Part shown: positions 1 through 7,987 of the stretch, piece after piece
Position numbering within the stretch: the first letter of the stretch is position 1
How the letters are laid out: each line of letters begins with the position of its first letter
From: an uncultured Flavobacteriaceae bacterium
Lineage (GTDB): Bacteria; Bacteroidota; Bacteroidia; Flavobacteriales; Flavobacteriaceae
NCBI GenBank assembly: GCA_937924845.1
Contig: CALDUQ010000032.1
Coordinates: 1 to 50,510, forward strand
Direction of reading: 5' to 3'
Length of the DNA: 50,510 nucleotides
Notes under the pieces: generated by a model
Databases searched by the model: none
Told to the model about the DNA's origin: nothing
Seen by the model: the letters and a program-made list of their open reading frames with translations, nothing else
Made by a program: the position numbers and the translations under genes

Positions 1-676
<676 letters not shown>

Positions 677-749
677 TTAAAAAAAGACTTTCAAAATAAC
701 AACGCTTATTTTAGTTTTATTTCTTATCGATTTTATTATGCTATAGTGG

Positions 750-1718
750 TTAATAACCTATTTTTTTACGTACTCTTTTTAATACGTTATCGGCTATTAA
801 AGTTGCTTTTTTTGCACCAATTGCTAATGCAGCATCAATTTCATGTATGTTAGCCATATAATAATTGTAGCGCTCACGCTGCGTTTTAAATTTTTCAACA
901 ATTAACTCAAATAACGCTTGCTTAGCATGACCATAACCATAACCGCCTTGCTCATAATTAGCTTGCATTTGCAAGGTTTCTTGCTCACTAGCAAGTAATT
1001 TATAAATAGCAAAGCAATTACAGGTTTCCCAATTTTTTGGGTCTTCTAATGGTGTGCTATCGGTTTCTATACCCATTATTTGCTTGCGTAACTTCTTATC
1101 GGTTTCAAAAATATTTATGGTATTACCCTTGCTTTTACTCATTTTTGAACCATCGGTTCCGGGCACATACATGGTTTCTGTTTGAACGTCTGCCTCAGGA
1201 ATCACAAATGTGTCACCAATTTTAGAGTGAAATCGAGATGCCACATCTCTTGTCATTTCAATATGCTGTAATTGATCTTTACCCACAGGGATAATATTAG
1301 CGTCATATAATAAAATATCAGCCGCCATAAGCATTGGGTAAGTAAACAACCCAGAGTTTACATCCTCTAATCGATCAGCTTTATCTTTAAAGCTATGTGC
1401 AAGTGTAAGGCGTTGGTACGGAAAAAAACAACTTAAATACCATGATAATTCTGTTACCTGCGGAATATCACTTTGTCGATAAAACACACTTTTATCAACA
1501 TCTAACCCAAATGCCAACCATGTTGCGGCTGTTGAGTATGTGTTGTTTTTAAGGGTTTCTCCATTTTTTATTTGCGTTAGCGAATGCATATCTGCTATAA
1601 ATAAAAACGAATCGTTTTTTGGATTGTTACTCATTTGTATTGCAGGCATAATTGCGCCTAATAAATTACCTAAATGAGGTGTGCCTGTGCTTTGCACACC
1701 TGTTAAAACTCTTGCCAT
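750..1718 (-). CDS. trpS: Tryptophan--tRNA ligase
   Basis: Class I aminoacyl-tRNA synthetase that charges tRNA-Trp with tryptophan in the cytoplasm. The protein is 322 residues, the normal length for bacterial TrpS. The HIGH-type motif is TPHLGN at residues 13-18 and the KMSKS loop is exact at 192-196. The segment between them has the family's PMLMAADILLYDA and VGKDQLQHIEMTRD signatures. It is monocistronic and divergent from the acyltransferase gene; the two promoters lie close together in the short intergenic region. The ATG at 1716-1718 is well placed and lies 38 nt after a TACCTTTG box. Confidence 0.97.
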   Translation of the reverse strand: MARVLTGVQSTGTPHLGNLLGAIMPAIQMSNNPKNDSFLFIADMHSLTQIKNGETLKNNTYSTAATWLAFGLDVDKSVFYRQSDIPQVTELSWYLSCFFPYQRLTLAHSFKDKADRLEDVNSGLFTYPMLMAADILLYDANIIPVGKDQLQHIEMTRDVASRFHSKIGDTFVIPEADVQTETMYVPGTDGSKMSKSKGNTINIFETDKKLRKQIMGIETDSTPLEDPKNWETCNCFAIYKLLASEQETLQMQANYEQGGYGYGHAKQALFELIVEKFKTQRERYNYYMANIHEIDAALAIGAKKATLIADNVLKRVRKKIGY

Positions 1719-1756
1719 AAAAAAATATTATAGTTATAAGGTGGTGAATTAAAAAA

Positions 1757-1764
1757 CAAAGGTA
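1757..1764 (-). promoter_or_regulatory. Probable promoter -7 box of trpS
   Basis: The minus strand reads TACCTTTG, a perfect TAnnTTTG match, 38 nt upstream of the trpS start codon. It lies only 33 bases from the oppositely directed box of the acyltransferase gene, so the two promoters may interfere with each other. Confidence 0.55.
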
Positions 1765-1797
1765 GTTGATTTATAAAAAAAGGTCGATAAATTTATT

Positions 1798-1805
1798 TAG
1801 TTTTG
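1798..1805 (+). promoter_or_regulatory. Probable promoter -7 box of the acyltransferase gene
   Basis: TAGTTTTG matches TAnnTTTG exactly and ends 5 nt before the ATG at 1811. It supports that ATG over an in-frame TTG at 1766, which would lie upstream of the promoter. The spacing suggests transcription begins at or next to the start codon. Confidence 0.55.
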
Positions 1806-1810
1806 ATGTT

Positions 1811-2551
1811 ATGAAGTTAATTAAATATCCGTTTTGGTTTTTTTATAGGATTTGGTTTTACAGCTTAATAGCTATTGTTATCATACTACTGTTTCCTTTG
1901 CTACTAATTTCTATCTTGAAAGAAAAATGGTATCCTTTCTTTTTTAAGCTTGCTCGTTTTTGGGCAAAAATTATTTTGATTGGCATGGGCTTTAGATATA
2001 AAATAAATCAAATTCAGGCGCTTAAAAAAAACAAAAGCTACATGTTTATTGCAAATCATACTTCAATGACCGATATAATGCTTATGCTTGTATGTATTAA
2101 ACACAACCCCTTTGTATTTGTTGGCAAAAAAGAATTGTCAAAAATTCCGTTATTCGGTTTTTTCTATAAGCGCACCTGTATTTTAGTTGATCGCAGCAGT
2201 GCCGAAAGCCGAAAACGCGTATTTAAACTAGCGCAACAGCGTTTAAATTCAGGCTTAAGCATATGTATTTTTCCTGAAGGCGGAGTGCCAAATGATTTAA
2301 ATTTAATTCTTGACACTTTTAAAGATGGCGCATTTAGTTTGGCTATAAATCATCAAATCCCTATTGTTCCTTTAAGCTTTTTAGACAACAAACAACGATT
2401 TCCTTTTTCGTTTTTTAGTGGTTCACCAGGTCGTATGCGCGCAACAATTCACAATTTAATTACAACAAAAGGCATGGATTTAAAACAAAAAAAAGCACTT
2501 AATACAACATCAAGAAACGTTATATTAAGTGCTTTGAAGCAAAATAATTAA
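1811..2551 (+). CDS. 1-acyl-sn-glycerol-3-phosphate acyltransferase (PlsC family)
   Basis: Membrane acyltransferase of the LPLAT/PlsC family, expected to acylate lysophosphatidic acid to phosphatidic acid in phospholipid synthesis. From the ATG at 1811 the protein is 246 residues. An N-terminal hydrophobic segment (about residues 8-35) is followed by the catalytic motif NHTSMTD (82-88, with the His/Asp pair of NHx4D) and the substrate-binding FPEGG (154-158). An in-frame TTG at 1766 would add 15 residues, but a TAnnTTTG box directly before 1811 argues for the shorter form. The acyl specificity cannot be told from sequence. It converges with the MscS gene with only 12 bases between them. Confidence 0.9.
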   Translation: MKLIKYPFWFFYRIWFYSLIAIVIILLFPLLLISILKEKWYPFFFKLARFWAKIILIGMGFRYKINQIQALKKNKSYMFIANHTSMTDIMLMLVCIKHNPFVFVGKKELSKIPLFGFFYKRTCILVDRSSAESRKRVFKLAQQRLNSGLSICIFPEGGVPNDLNLILDTFKDGAFSLAINHQIPIVPLSFLDNKQRFPFSFFSGSPGRMRATIHNLITTKGMDLKQKKALNTTSRNVILSALKQNN

Positions 2552-2563
2552 ATACTACAATGC

Positions 2564-3367
2564 TTATTTATTAATTTGAACTTGCATTGGGAATGGTATT
2601 TCAATTCCAGCCTTATCAAGCTCAACTTTACAATTTTCAACAGTTTGAAAATATACATCCCAGTAATTTTCTGGAGTAGCCCATGGTCTAACTGCATAAT
2701 TTACTGAACTATCAGCCAATTCACTAACATTTACTGTTGGTGCTGGTGTTTTTAATACTTTTTCTTGGCTAGTCATTGCACGCATTAAAGCCTCTTTAGT
2801 TGCTTTAATATCTGCTTCATAAGCTACACCTATAGTTAAATCTACACGAAGTTGACCTAATTGACTATAGTTAACTATTACACCGTTAGATAACGCTCCA
2901 TTTGGTAAGATAATTTCTTTGTTTTCTGGAGAACTTAATTTTGTTGTAAAAATTTGAATTTCATTCACAACACCTAATTGTCCGTCAGCCTCAATAAGGT
3001 CACCAACCTTAAAAGGCTTAAATAACATAATAAGTACACCGCCTGCAAAATTAGAAAGCGAACCTTGTAATGCTAAACCAACTGCCAAACCAGCTGAACC
3101 TAAAATAACAGCAAATGATGCTGTATCAATACCTAAGGTACCTAAAATTGTGATTATTAAACCTACAAAAAGTAATGTGCTTATAAAGTTACTCAAAAAC
3201 TTACTTAATGTATCGTCTACATTTTTATTCTTTTTTAGTAAACTCTTAAAAAGTTTAATTACTTTTTTAATCACAAATTTACCAATAATCCATATAGCTA
3301 AAGCAGCTATTAATTTTAGTCCGTATTCCGATCCTTTTTCGATGGCCAGATCTATCCATTTTTCCAT
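2564..3367 (-). CDS. MscS-family small-conductance mechanosensitive channel
   Basis: Inner-membrane channel that opens under membrane tension to release solutes on osmotic downshift. At 267 residues it is close to E. coli MscS in length. Three hydrophobic helices occupy roughly residues 15-105; the pore-lining TM3 is glycine/alanine-rich (GSAGLAVGLALQGSLSNFAGG). The MscS beta domain (VGDLIEADGQLGVVNEI) and the C-terminal alpha/beta domain follow. It is a single gene, with about 60 bases between its start and the remnant repeat of the tag locus. Family assignment is firm. Confidence 0.93.
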   Translation of the reverse strand: MEKWIDLAIEKGSEYGLKLIAALAIWIIGKFVIKKVIKLFKSLLKKNKNVDDTLSKFLSNFISTLLFVGLIITILGTLGIDTASFAVILGSAGLAVGLALQGSLSNFAGGVLIMLFKPFKVGDLIEADGQLGVVNEIQIFTTKLSSPENKEIILPNGALSNGVIVNYSQLGQLRVDLTIGVAYEADIKATKEALMRAMTSQEKVLKTPAPTVNVSELADSSVNYAVRPWATPENYWDVYFQTVENCKVELDKAGIEIPFPMQVQINK

Positions 3368-3427
3368 AATAATTTTTTTATTGTTTTATGTAAATGTATA
3401 ACTTTAAGTGAATTATTGTAAAATATT

Positions 3428-3486
3428 TTTTTAAAATTAAACCTCATTATGCCGAAAGCACTTAATTTCATGGTCATTGACCATTC
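3428..3486. repeat. 59-bp perfect direct repeat, distal copy
   Basis: Identical base for base to 4277-4335 (offset 849). It corresponds to the last codons of tag, its stop codon and a few bases beyond. The tag reading frame entering this copy is broken, so it is not part of an intact gene. It contains the 15-bp palindrome ATGGTCATTGACCAT at 3470-3484. Confidence 0.97.
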
Positions 3487-3516
3487 TTATGCTTTGTCTC
3501 GTCTAAAAAACAACTG
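3428..3516 (-). pseudogene. Remnant of the 3' end of a tag gene
   Basis: Read on the minus strand, the distal repeat encodes MVNDHEIKCFRHNEV and a stop at 3437-3439, exactly the C-terminus of Tag. Homology continues without gaps for at least another 30 bases upstream (about 17 of 30 identical, including AAACAACTG aligned at the same offset). There the frame carries an in-frame TAG, and no upstream tag sequence follows because the unrecognised gene ends at 3552. This is a decayed or divergent tag 3' end separated from the intact gene by that gene. Confidence 0.8.
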
Positions 3517-3551
3517 CTCAATCTATAAAAATGACACAAAAACACTACGTT

Positions 3552-4277
3552 TTACAACAACTGTTTACTCAATATATTAAATTGTTTTTTATGCTTTTTC
3601 CAGTTTACGCCTTTCTTAATATCGTTATAAACATTTTTAGGGTATTCTACCCAGTCAAAAATAAAAAAATCTCCTTTTGGACTAATAGCTATAACATAAT
3701 TCGACTTAAAATCAAAAGCAGTAATTTTACGTATTAACTTGTAATTATCTTTTTCCCATGTAAGCTTTTTAAACGCTTTTGGATGACCGTTATTAAATTT
3801 ATAAAAATGATATACATTAGAATGTTTATATTTAGAAAAAGTTTTTCGACAGTTTTTTCCTCCTCTTATAAAAGTCCTATGCGTAATATCATGTCTATGT
3901 CCTCCGCCTTCTAATTGAATTATTTTTTCCCGCCTAGGAAACTGATGCACCGCTTTTAAAGTATCTATGTAATGTATAACCATTGTCTTAGTAGTATCAA
4001 CATGATTCCTTTTATTTATTAGTTTAAACAACTGATTACGTTCTTTATCATTAATTTCTCCAAACAAATATGAACGCCTTGTCTTCAACACAACAATAGT
4101 ATCCAGATCATACATTGTTGCTCCAAACAAGGAAGAATTAACCTTTTTGTAAAAATTATCTCTGTGAATCTGTTCGCCAGAAAAATTAAAATATATCGTA
4201 TCCTTTTGCTGTGAAAAACAAGAATAACTAATGATAAAACATAGAAAAAAAACCGTATTTAATTTAAACATATTCAT
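3552..4277 (-). CDS. Unrecognised secreted protein in the tag-flanked insert
   Basis: I cannot assign a function. The 241-residue protein begins with a signal peptide (MNMFKLNTVFFLCFIISYSCFSQ would be cut near the SQQ); the SYSC stretch could also be read as a lipobox, though a weak one. The mature part is rich in Lys, His, Tyr and aromatic residues, has no membrane segment, and contains a Gly/His-rich stretch (GGGHRHDITHR) near the middle. The start is either the ATG at 4275-4277, which coincides with the edge of the direct repeat, or the ATG at 4269-4271. The gene lies directly behind tag on the same strand, 8 bases after its stop, and is bracketed by the two 59-bp repeats, so it looks acquired as a unit. 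Confidence 0.75.
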   Translation of the reverse strand: MNMFKLNTVFFLCFIISYSCFSQQKDTIYFNFSGEQIHRDNFYKKVNSSLFGATMYDLDTIVVLKTRRSYLFGEINDKERNQLFKLINKRNHVDTTKTMVIHYIDTLKAVHQFPRREKIIQLEGGGHRHDITHRTFIRGGKNCRKTFSKYKHSNVYHFYKFNNGHPKAFKKLTWEKDNYKLIRKITAFDFKSNYVIAISPKGDFFIFDWVEYPKNVYNDIKKGVNWKKHKKQFNILSKQLL

Positions 4278-4335
4278 TTTTAAAATTAAACCTCATTATG
4301 CCGAAAGCACTTAATTTCATGGTCATTGACCATTC
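4277..4335. repeat. 59-bp perfect direct repeat, proximal copy
   Basis: The functional copy. It covers the last codons and stop of intact tag and reaches the first base of the downstream ATG. It is identical to 3428-3486. The zinc-ligand codons of Tag (His178 and Cys182) lie inside it. Confidence 0.97.
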
Positions 4336-4852
4336 CTGTAGCTTGCATGTGCGCATAAACAACTGTTGACCCCACAAATTTGAACCCTCGTTTTTTTAAA
4401 TCGGCACTAATTTTATCGCTTAATTTAGTGTTTGCTGGCGCTTCCTTATAATATTTTACTTTGTTTTTTATTGGTTTATAGTTTACAAATTTCCAAATGT
4501 AATCACTAAAACTACCAAATTCGTTTTGAATTGCCATAAAAGCTTTAGCATTAGTAATTGTGGCGTTAATTTTTAATTTATTTCTAACAATACCTTTATC
4601 TTGAAGCAAACTATCTATTTTATCTTGAGTATAGCCACTTATTTTTTTATAATCAAATCCATCAAAAGCAGCTCTGAAATTTTCTCGCTTTCGCAGAATT
4701 GTAATCCAACTTAGCCCCGCTTGAAAAGTTTCTAAAATCAAAAATTCAAACAACAAGTCGTCGTCTTTTACAGGTACGCCCCACTCTAAATCATGATACG
4801 CTTCATACAACTCATCTCCTTCACACCAACCACACCTATGTTTTGCCTCCAT
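4286..4852 (-). CDS. tag: DNA-3-methyladenine glycosylase I
   Basis: Base-excision repair enzyme that removes 3-methyladenine from DNA. The 188-residue protein matches the TAG family across its length: RCGWC near residue 7, AYHDLEWGVP around 18-27, FQAGLSWITILRKRENFR at the active-site region, and KKRGFKFVGST before the C-terminus. The zinc ligands known from E. coli TAG appear as Cys7, His20, His178 and Cys182. The last two are encoded within the 59-bp repeat that is also present 849 bases away, so any insertion at this site had to restore the gene's 3' end to keep the enzyme active. No TAnnTTTG box was seen directly upstream. Confidence 0.95.
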   Translation of the reverse strand: MEAKHRCGWCEGDELYEAYHDLEWGVPVKDDDLLFEFLILETFQAGLSWITILRKRENFRAAFDGFDYKKISGYTQDKIDSLLQDKGIVRNKLKINATITNAKAFMAIQNEFGSFSDYIWKFVNYKPIKNKVKYYKEAPANTKLSDKISADLKKRGFKFVGSTVVYAHMQATGMVNDHEIKCFRHNEV

Positions 4853-4914
4853 ACTATTTTGTAATTTTTTAGGTTAAATATAGACATACTTAATTAGTAA
4901 CCCAATTTTAATTT

Positions 4915-5508
4915 ATGAAAGCTATAATTACCCAAAGTTTAAACAACAGCATGTCTTATCAAGACTACAAAACATTAGTCAAGCAAATGGTGGCAAAAAA
5001 CTCAACCACAGGCGATTTAAAAAATGAGGCCATGGCCGAGTACACTAAGCTAAATGATAAACGCATGAAACGTTGGGATAAAACCATAAAACTCACCGAA
5101 GCTATTCAAGAAAAAGTAAAAAATTATAACAAAAAAATAACTTGGCTGGTTTTAACCGAAAGCTGGTGTGGTGATGCCGCTCATATTATGCCGGTAATGA
5201 ACAAACTATCTGAACTTAATAACAATATTGATTTTAAAGTTGTATTGCGTGATAATAATGAGGCATTAATGAATTTATTTTTAACCAATGGCGGAAAATC
5301 AATTCCTAAATTAATAATGATTGACGATGAAACCCAAGAGGCTGTCAACACATTTGGCCCACGCCCATCTGAAGCTACAAAAATGGTTAACGATTATAAA
5401 AAAGAACATGGCACGTTAACACCCGAGTTTAAAGAAAATTTACAGGTTTGGTACAACAAAAACAAAGCGCAAAACATTATCGAAGATTTAACGGCAATGC
5501 TAAACTAG
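4915..5508 (+). CDS. Thioredoxin-like family protein
   Basis: A 197-residue soluble protein without a signal peptide, of the thioredoxin-like type common in Bacteroidota. The fold region is around residues 75-170: ITWLVLTESWCGDAAHIMPV carries a single cysteine (Cys85) in WCGDAAH where classical thioredoxins have CxxC, and the cis-Pro region follows as KSIPKLIMID. With no second cysteine it is unlikely to be a classical disulfide reductase; a monothiol or peroxide/bacillithiol-type role is possible but unproven. It is a single gene, converging with the TonB-like gene with 6 bases between. Confidence 0.85.
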   Translation: MKAIITQSLNNSMSYQDYKTLVKQMVAKNSTTGDLKNEAMAEYTKLNDKRMKRWDKTIKLTEAIQEKVKNYNKKITWLVLTESWCGDAAHIMPVMNKLSELNNNIDFKVVLRDNNEALMNLFLTNGGKSIPKLIMIDDETQEAVNTFGPRPSEATKMVNDYKKEHGTLTPEFKENLQVWYNKNKAQNIIEDLTAMLN

Positions 5509-5514
5509 TTTATT

Positions 5515-6222
5515 TTATTTTCCGCTAAAGCGGAATGTAATTGAACCATTTTGTTGTGATTTTGACCTGTCAACACTAAAACGAGACGCCTTTGCATAGG
5601 TTATAGCTTGATCAATCAAACACGCGTTTTTTGATGACGAGCCTTTATTATACTTTGCATGCGTTACAAAGCCATTAGCATCAACCGATATGTTAATTAT
5701 GATTTTACCTGCTGTTTCACACAAATAAACTGGGGGCGGTATATTAACCTTTGTTCGCCCACTTAAAGCATAACTTATCGAACTATTTGCATTGCCTTTA
5801 GAACTACTTTTTTGGTCTGAAATTAATTGATTAATCGCCTCAAATTGACTGGTGTTATTACGGTTAATAACACTATTTTTTTGAGTGATTTCACTTTCTT
5901 TTTCCGGTGTTTTTACTTTTGACGTTCTATTTGTAATGGTTTCCATATACGCGTCAAAGTCGTCATTTTTGCTAGCATTAGCCTCATTAAAAGCGTTATT
6001 ACTAGTCGCTTTTTGGTTTAAGGCTTCATCTAGTTCGCTTAACGTTTCGGCTAACGTTTGTTTTTTTTCGTGCACATCTTCTGCTTCAGAAACTAACTCG
6101 TAATACGTTTCTGTTACAAATGCTTCTTGTTGTTTTAACTGAAAAATAAAAACAGATAACACCACTGCAATTGCAATAAGCAAGGTTAATAAAAAAGCTT
6201 TATGTGAGTGTGACGCTATCAA
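5515..6222 (-). CDS. TonB-like energy-transducer protein, small
   Basis: A 235-residue inner-membrane-anchored periplasmic protein. An N-terminal transmembrane helix (about residues 9-28) is followed by a Glu/Asn/Ser-rich, probably coiled or disordered linker. The C-terminal domain resembles TonB: GKIIINISVDANGFVTHAKY, then NACLIDQAITYAKASRF and a final GSITFRF strand. Two cysteines flank this domain as in many Bacteroidota TonB-type proteins. The linker lacks the usual long Pro/Glu/Lys repeats of TonB and no ExbBD genes are nearby, so the receptor it might serve is unknown. The start overlaps the truB stop by 4 bases, so it is translated within the uppP-truB operon. Confidence 0.75.
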   Translation of the reverse strand: MIASHSHKAFLLTLLIAIAVVLSVFIFQLKQQEAFVTETYYELVSEAEDVHEKKQTLAETLSELDEALNQKATSNNAFNEANASKNDDFDAYMETITNRTSKVKTPEKESEITQKNSVINRNNTSQFEAINQLISDQKSSSKGNANSSISYALSGRTKVNIPPPVYLCETAGKIIINISVDANGFVTHAKYNKGSSSKNACLIDQAITYAKASRFSVDRSKSQQNGSITFRFSGK

Positions 6223-6920
6223 TTTATTGCATTTGATTTTAAACCACCTATAAATTTTTCAATACTAATAGCCTCAGAAACATCAAAATTTCCAATTTTT
6301 GTTCGGCGTAAAGCCGATAAATGTGCTCCCGAATTTAAGGCTTTACCAAAATCGTAAGCTAATGAACGGATATAAGTACCTTTACTGCAAACCACTCTAA
6401 AATTTATGTCATTACCGTCAATATGGGTGATTTCAAATTCTGATACGGTAACTGTTCGGCGTTTTATATCTACGATTTTCCCTTCACGAGCATATTCATA
6501 AAGCCGTTTACCGTCTTTTTTTAATGCCGAAAAAACTGGTGGTTGCTGCATAATTTCACCAATAAATTGCTGCGTAGTGCTTTTAATAACATCGGCAGTA
6601 ATATGACTTGTAGGAAAAGTACCGTCAATTTCGGTTTCTAAATCATACGAAGGCGTGGTTGCTCCTATTGTAATAGTACCGGTATATTCTTTAACTTGGC
6701 CTTGAAAGCCATCAATTTGTTTGGTCATTTTACCCGTACAAATTAGCAATAATCCTGTAGCCAAAGGATCTAAAGTACCCGCATGACCTACCTTTATTTT
6801 TTTAATATCAAAAGCCTGACGAATTTCCCATCGCAATTTATTAACCACCTGAAAAGACGTCCAGTGTAAAGGTTTATCAATAAGCAGTACTTGCCCTGCT
6901 TTATAAGTATCTCCAGTCAT
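6219..6920 (-). CDS. truB: tRNA pseudouridine(55) synthase
   Basis: Converts U55 in the T-loop of tRNAs to pseudouridine. The 233-residue protein is somewhat short, like other Bacteroidota TruB proteins that lack part of the C-terminal PUA domain. The catalytic motif GHAGTLDPLATGLL contains the nucleophile Asp51; VFSALKKDGKRLYEYAREG and CSKGTYIRSLAYDFG are the other conserved blocks. It lies 3 bases after uppP and overlaps the next gene by 4 bases, so the three form one operon. Confidence 0.97.
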   Translation of the reverse strand: MTGDTYKAGQVLLIDKPLHWTSFQVVNKLRWEIRQAFDIKKIKVGHAGTLDPLATGLLLICTGKMTKQIDGFQGQVKEYTGTITIGATTPSYDLETEIDGTFPTSHITADVIKSTTQQFIGEIMQQPPVFSALKKDGKRLYEYAREGKIVDIKRRTVTVSEFEITHIDGNDINFRVVCSKGTYIRSLAYDFGKALNSGAHLSALRRTKIGNFDVSEAISIEKFIGGLKSNAIN

Positions 6921-6923
6921 AAA

Positions 6924-7718
6924 TTAATTAATTAACGCAACAACAATAGCTATAACGCCCACAATGGCACAATATATCGCAAAATAAGACAACTTACTAT
7001 TTTTTACCAGTCGTATCATTAAAGTACAAGCAAACAAACCTGTAATAAATGCAGCGATAAAACCAACACCTAAAGCAGTAAAGTTACCACTGTTATAATT
7101 AATATCACCACTTAAAACGTCTTTTGCAATTTTTCCAAATATTAATGGTACTACCATTAAAAACGAAAATCTAGCTGCTTTACTTTTATCATTTCCTAAT
7201 AATACAGATGTTGAAATTGTTGCGCCAGATCGTGACACACCTGGCAGCATGGCGATAGCCTGCGACACACCAATAATTATGGCATCCTTAAATGTTACAT
7301 TTTTCCCTGTGTGTTTTGCCTTTTCGGCGAAATATAATAAAGCCGCAGTAATTAAAAGCATACAGCCAACCAACAGTATATTGCTTTCAAAAAGTGCATT
7401 TAATTGTTCTTCAAAAAACAAACCAACAAAAACAGCTGGCAACATTGATACTATTATTTTAGCAATAAACTGAGTGTCCTCATTCCATGTAAACTTAAAC
7501 AATCCTTTAATAATATCTAAAATATCTTTTCTAAACACTACTATTGTACTAAGCGCTGTTGCAAAATGAAGCACTACTGTAAATAGCAAACTTTCCTCAG
7601 GGATAGCATTATCATTTAATAAAGCTTTACCCAACTCTAAGTGACCACTAGATGACACGGGCAAAAACTCGGTTAACCCCTGAATGATACCTAATAAAAT
7701 CGCATTAATTAAATCCAT
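6924..7718 (-). CDS. uppP: Undecaprenyl-diphosphate phosphatase
   Basis: Polytopic inner-membrane enzyme (BacA/UppP family) that dephosphorylates undecaprenyl diphosphate to recycle the lipid carrier for peptidoglycan and other envelope glycans. It has 264 residues with both signature motifs: GLTEFLPVSSSGHLE near the N-terminus and LPGVSRSGATIS in the middle. It is the first gene of the uppP-truB-TonB-like operon. The ATG at 7716-7718 lies only 4 nt after a TATTTTTG box, so the mRNA may be leaderless. Confidence 0.97.
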   Translation of the reverse strand: MDLINAILLGIIQGLTEFLPVSSSGHLELGKALLNDNAIPEESLLFTVVLHFATALSTIVVFRKDILDIIKGLFKFTWNEDTQFIAKIIVSMLPAVFVGLFFEEQLNALFESNILLVGCMLLITAALLYFAEKAKHTGKNVTFKDAIIIGVSQAIAMLPGVSRSGATISTSVLLGNDKSKAARFSFLMVVPLIFGKIAKDVLSGDINYNSGNFTALGVGFIAAFITGLFACTLMIRLVKNSKLSYFAIYCAIVGVIAIVVALIN

Positions 7719-7987
7719 AGTGCAAAAATATTAAAATTGCAACGGTTTTATGCTGGTTAAAAATTTAATTTTAATAAAGTATTTTTAAAAAACAACAACA
7801 AATTATTAACAACAAAAAACTGTGTTTACCTTACTTTTTTTATGGCATCCTTTGGTATACTTGACCTCGTCACAAAATAGCCATATGTTGATAAAATTGT
7901 TAAGAAACTATTCCCGTTTTTTGCTAAAATTTTGAAATAAAACGTGATATTTGAAGTGCTCAAAATAACAAAAAACAAAAAAGATAA
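7719..7987. promoter_or_regulatory. Divergent intergenic region between uppP and nrdB
   Basis: A 269-base AT-rich region with no coding capacity I would accept. It must hold the promoters of both flanking genes. The uppP box is at its left edge. On the nrdB side, TTG at 7921-7923 followed after 22 bases by GATATTTG (7946-7953, one mismatch to TAnnTTTG) is the best promoter candidate. I saw no convincing NrdR box pair. Confidence 0.45.
7723..7730 (-). promoter_or_regulatory. Probable promoter -7 box of uppP
   Basis: The minus strand reads TATTTTTG, matching TAnnTTTG, and ends 4 nt before the uppP ATG. That spacing would place the transcription start at about the start codon. Confidence 0.55.

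Noticed and set aside
1766-1810. Longer N-terminus for the PlsC-family protein from TTG at 1766
   Set aside because: A perfect TAnnTTTG box lies downstream of that TTG and directly before the ATG at 1811, and the extra residues resemble no family N-terminus.
5520-5535. TTCCGCTAAAGCGGAA hairpin between convergent thioredoxin-like and TonB-like genes, considered as a terminator
   Set aside because: It lies inside the 3' coding end of the TonB-like gene and has no T-run behind it on either strand.
7886-7894. TTATCAACA on the minus strand (and again on the plus strand at 44470-44478), resembling a relaxed DnaA box
   Set aside because: Only single isolated copies in AT-rich DNA, with no cluster, no AT-rich unwinding repeats and no dnaA or dnaN gene; chance matches are expected.
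7719-7987. NrdR boxes ahead of nrdB
   Set aside because: No pair of 16-bp palindromes of the NrdR type could be found in the region.
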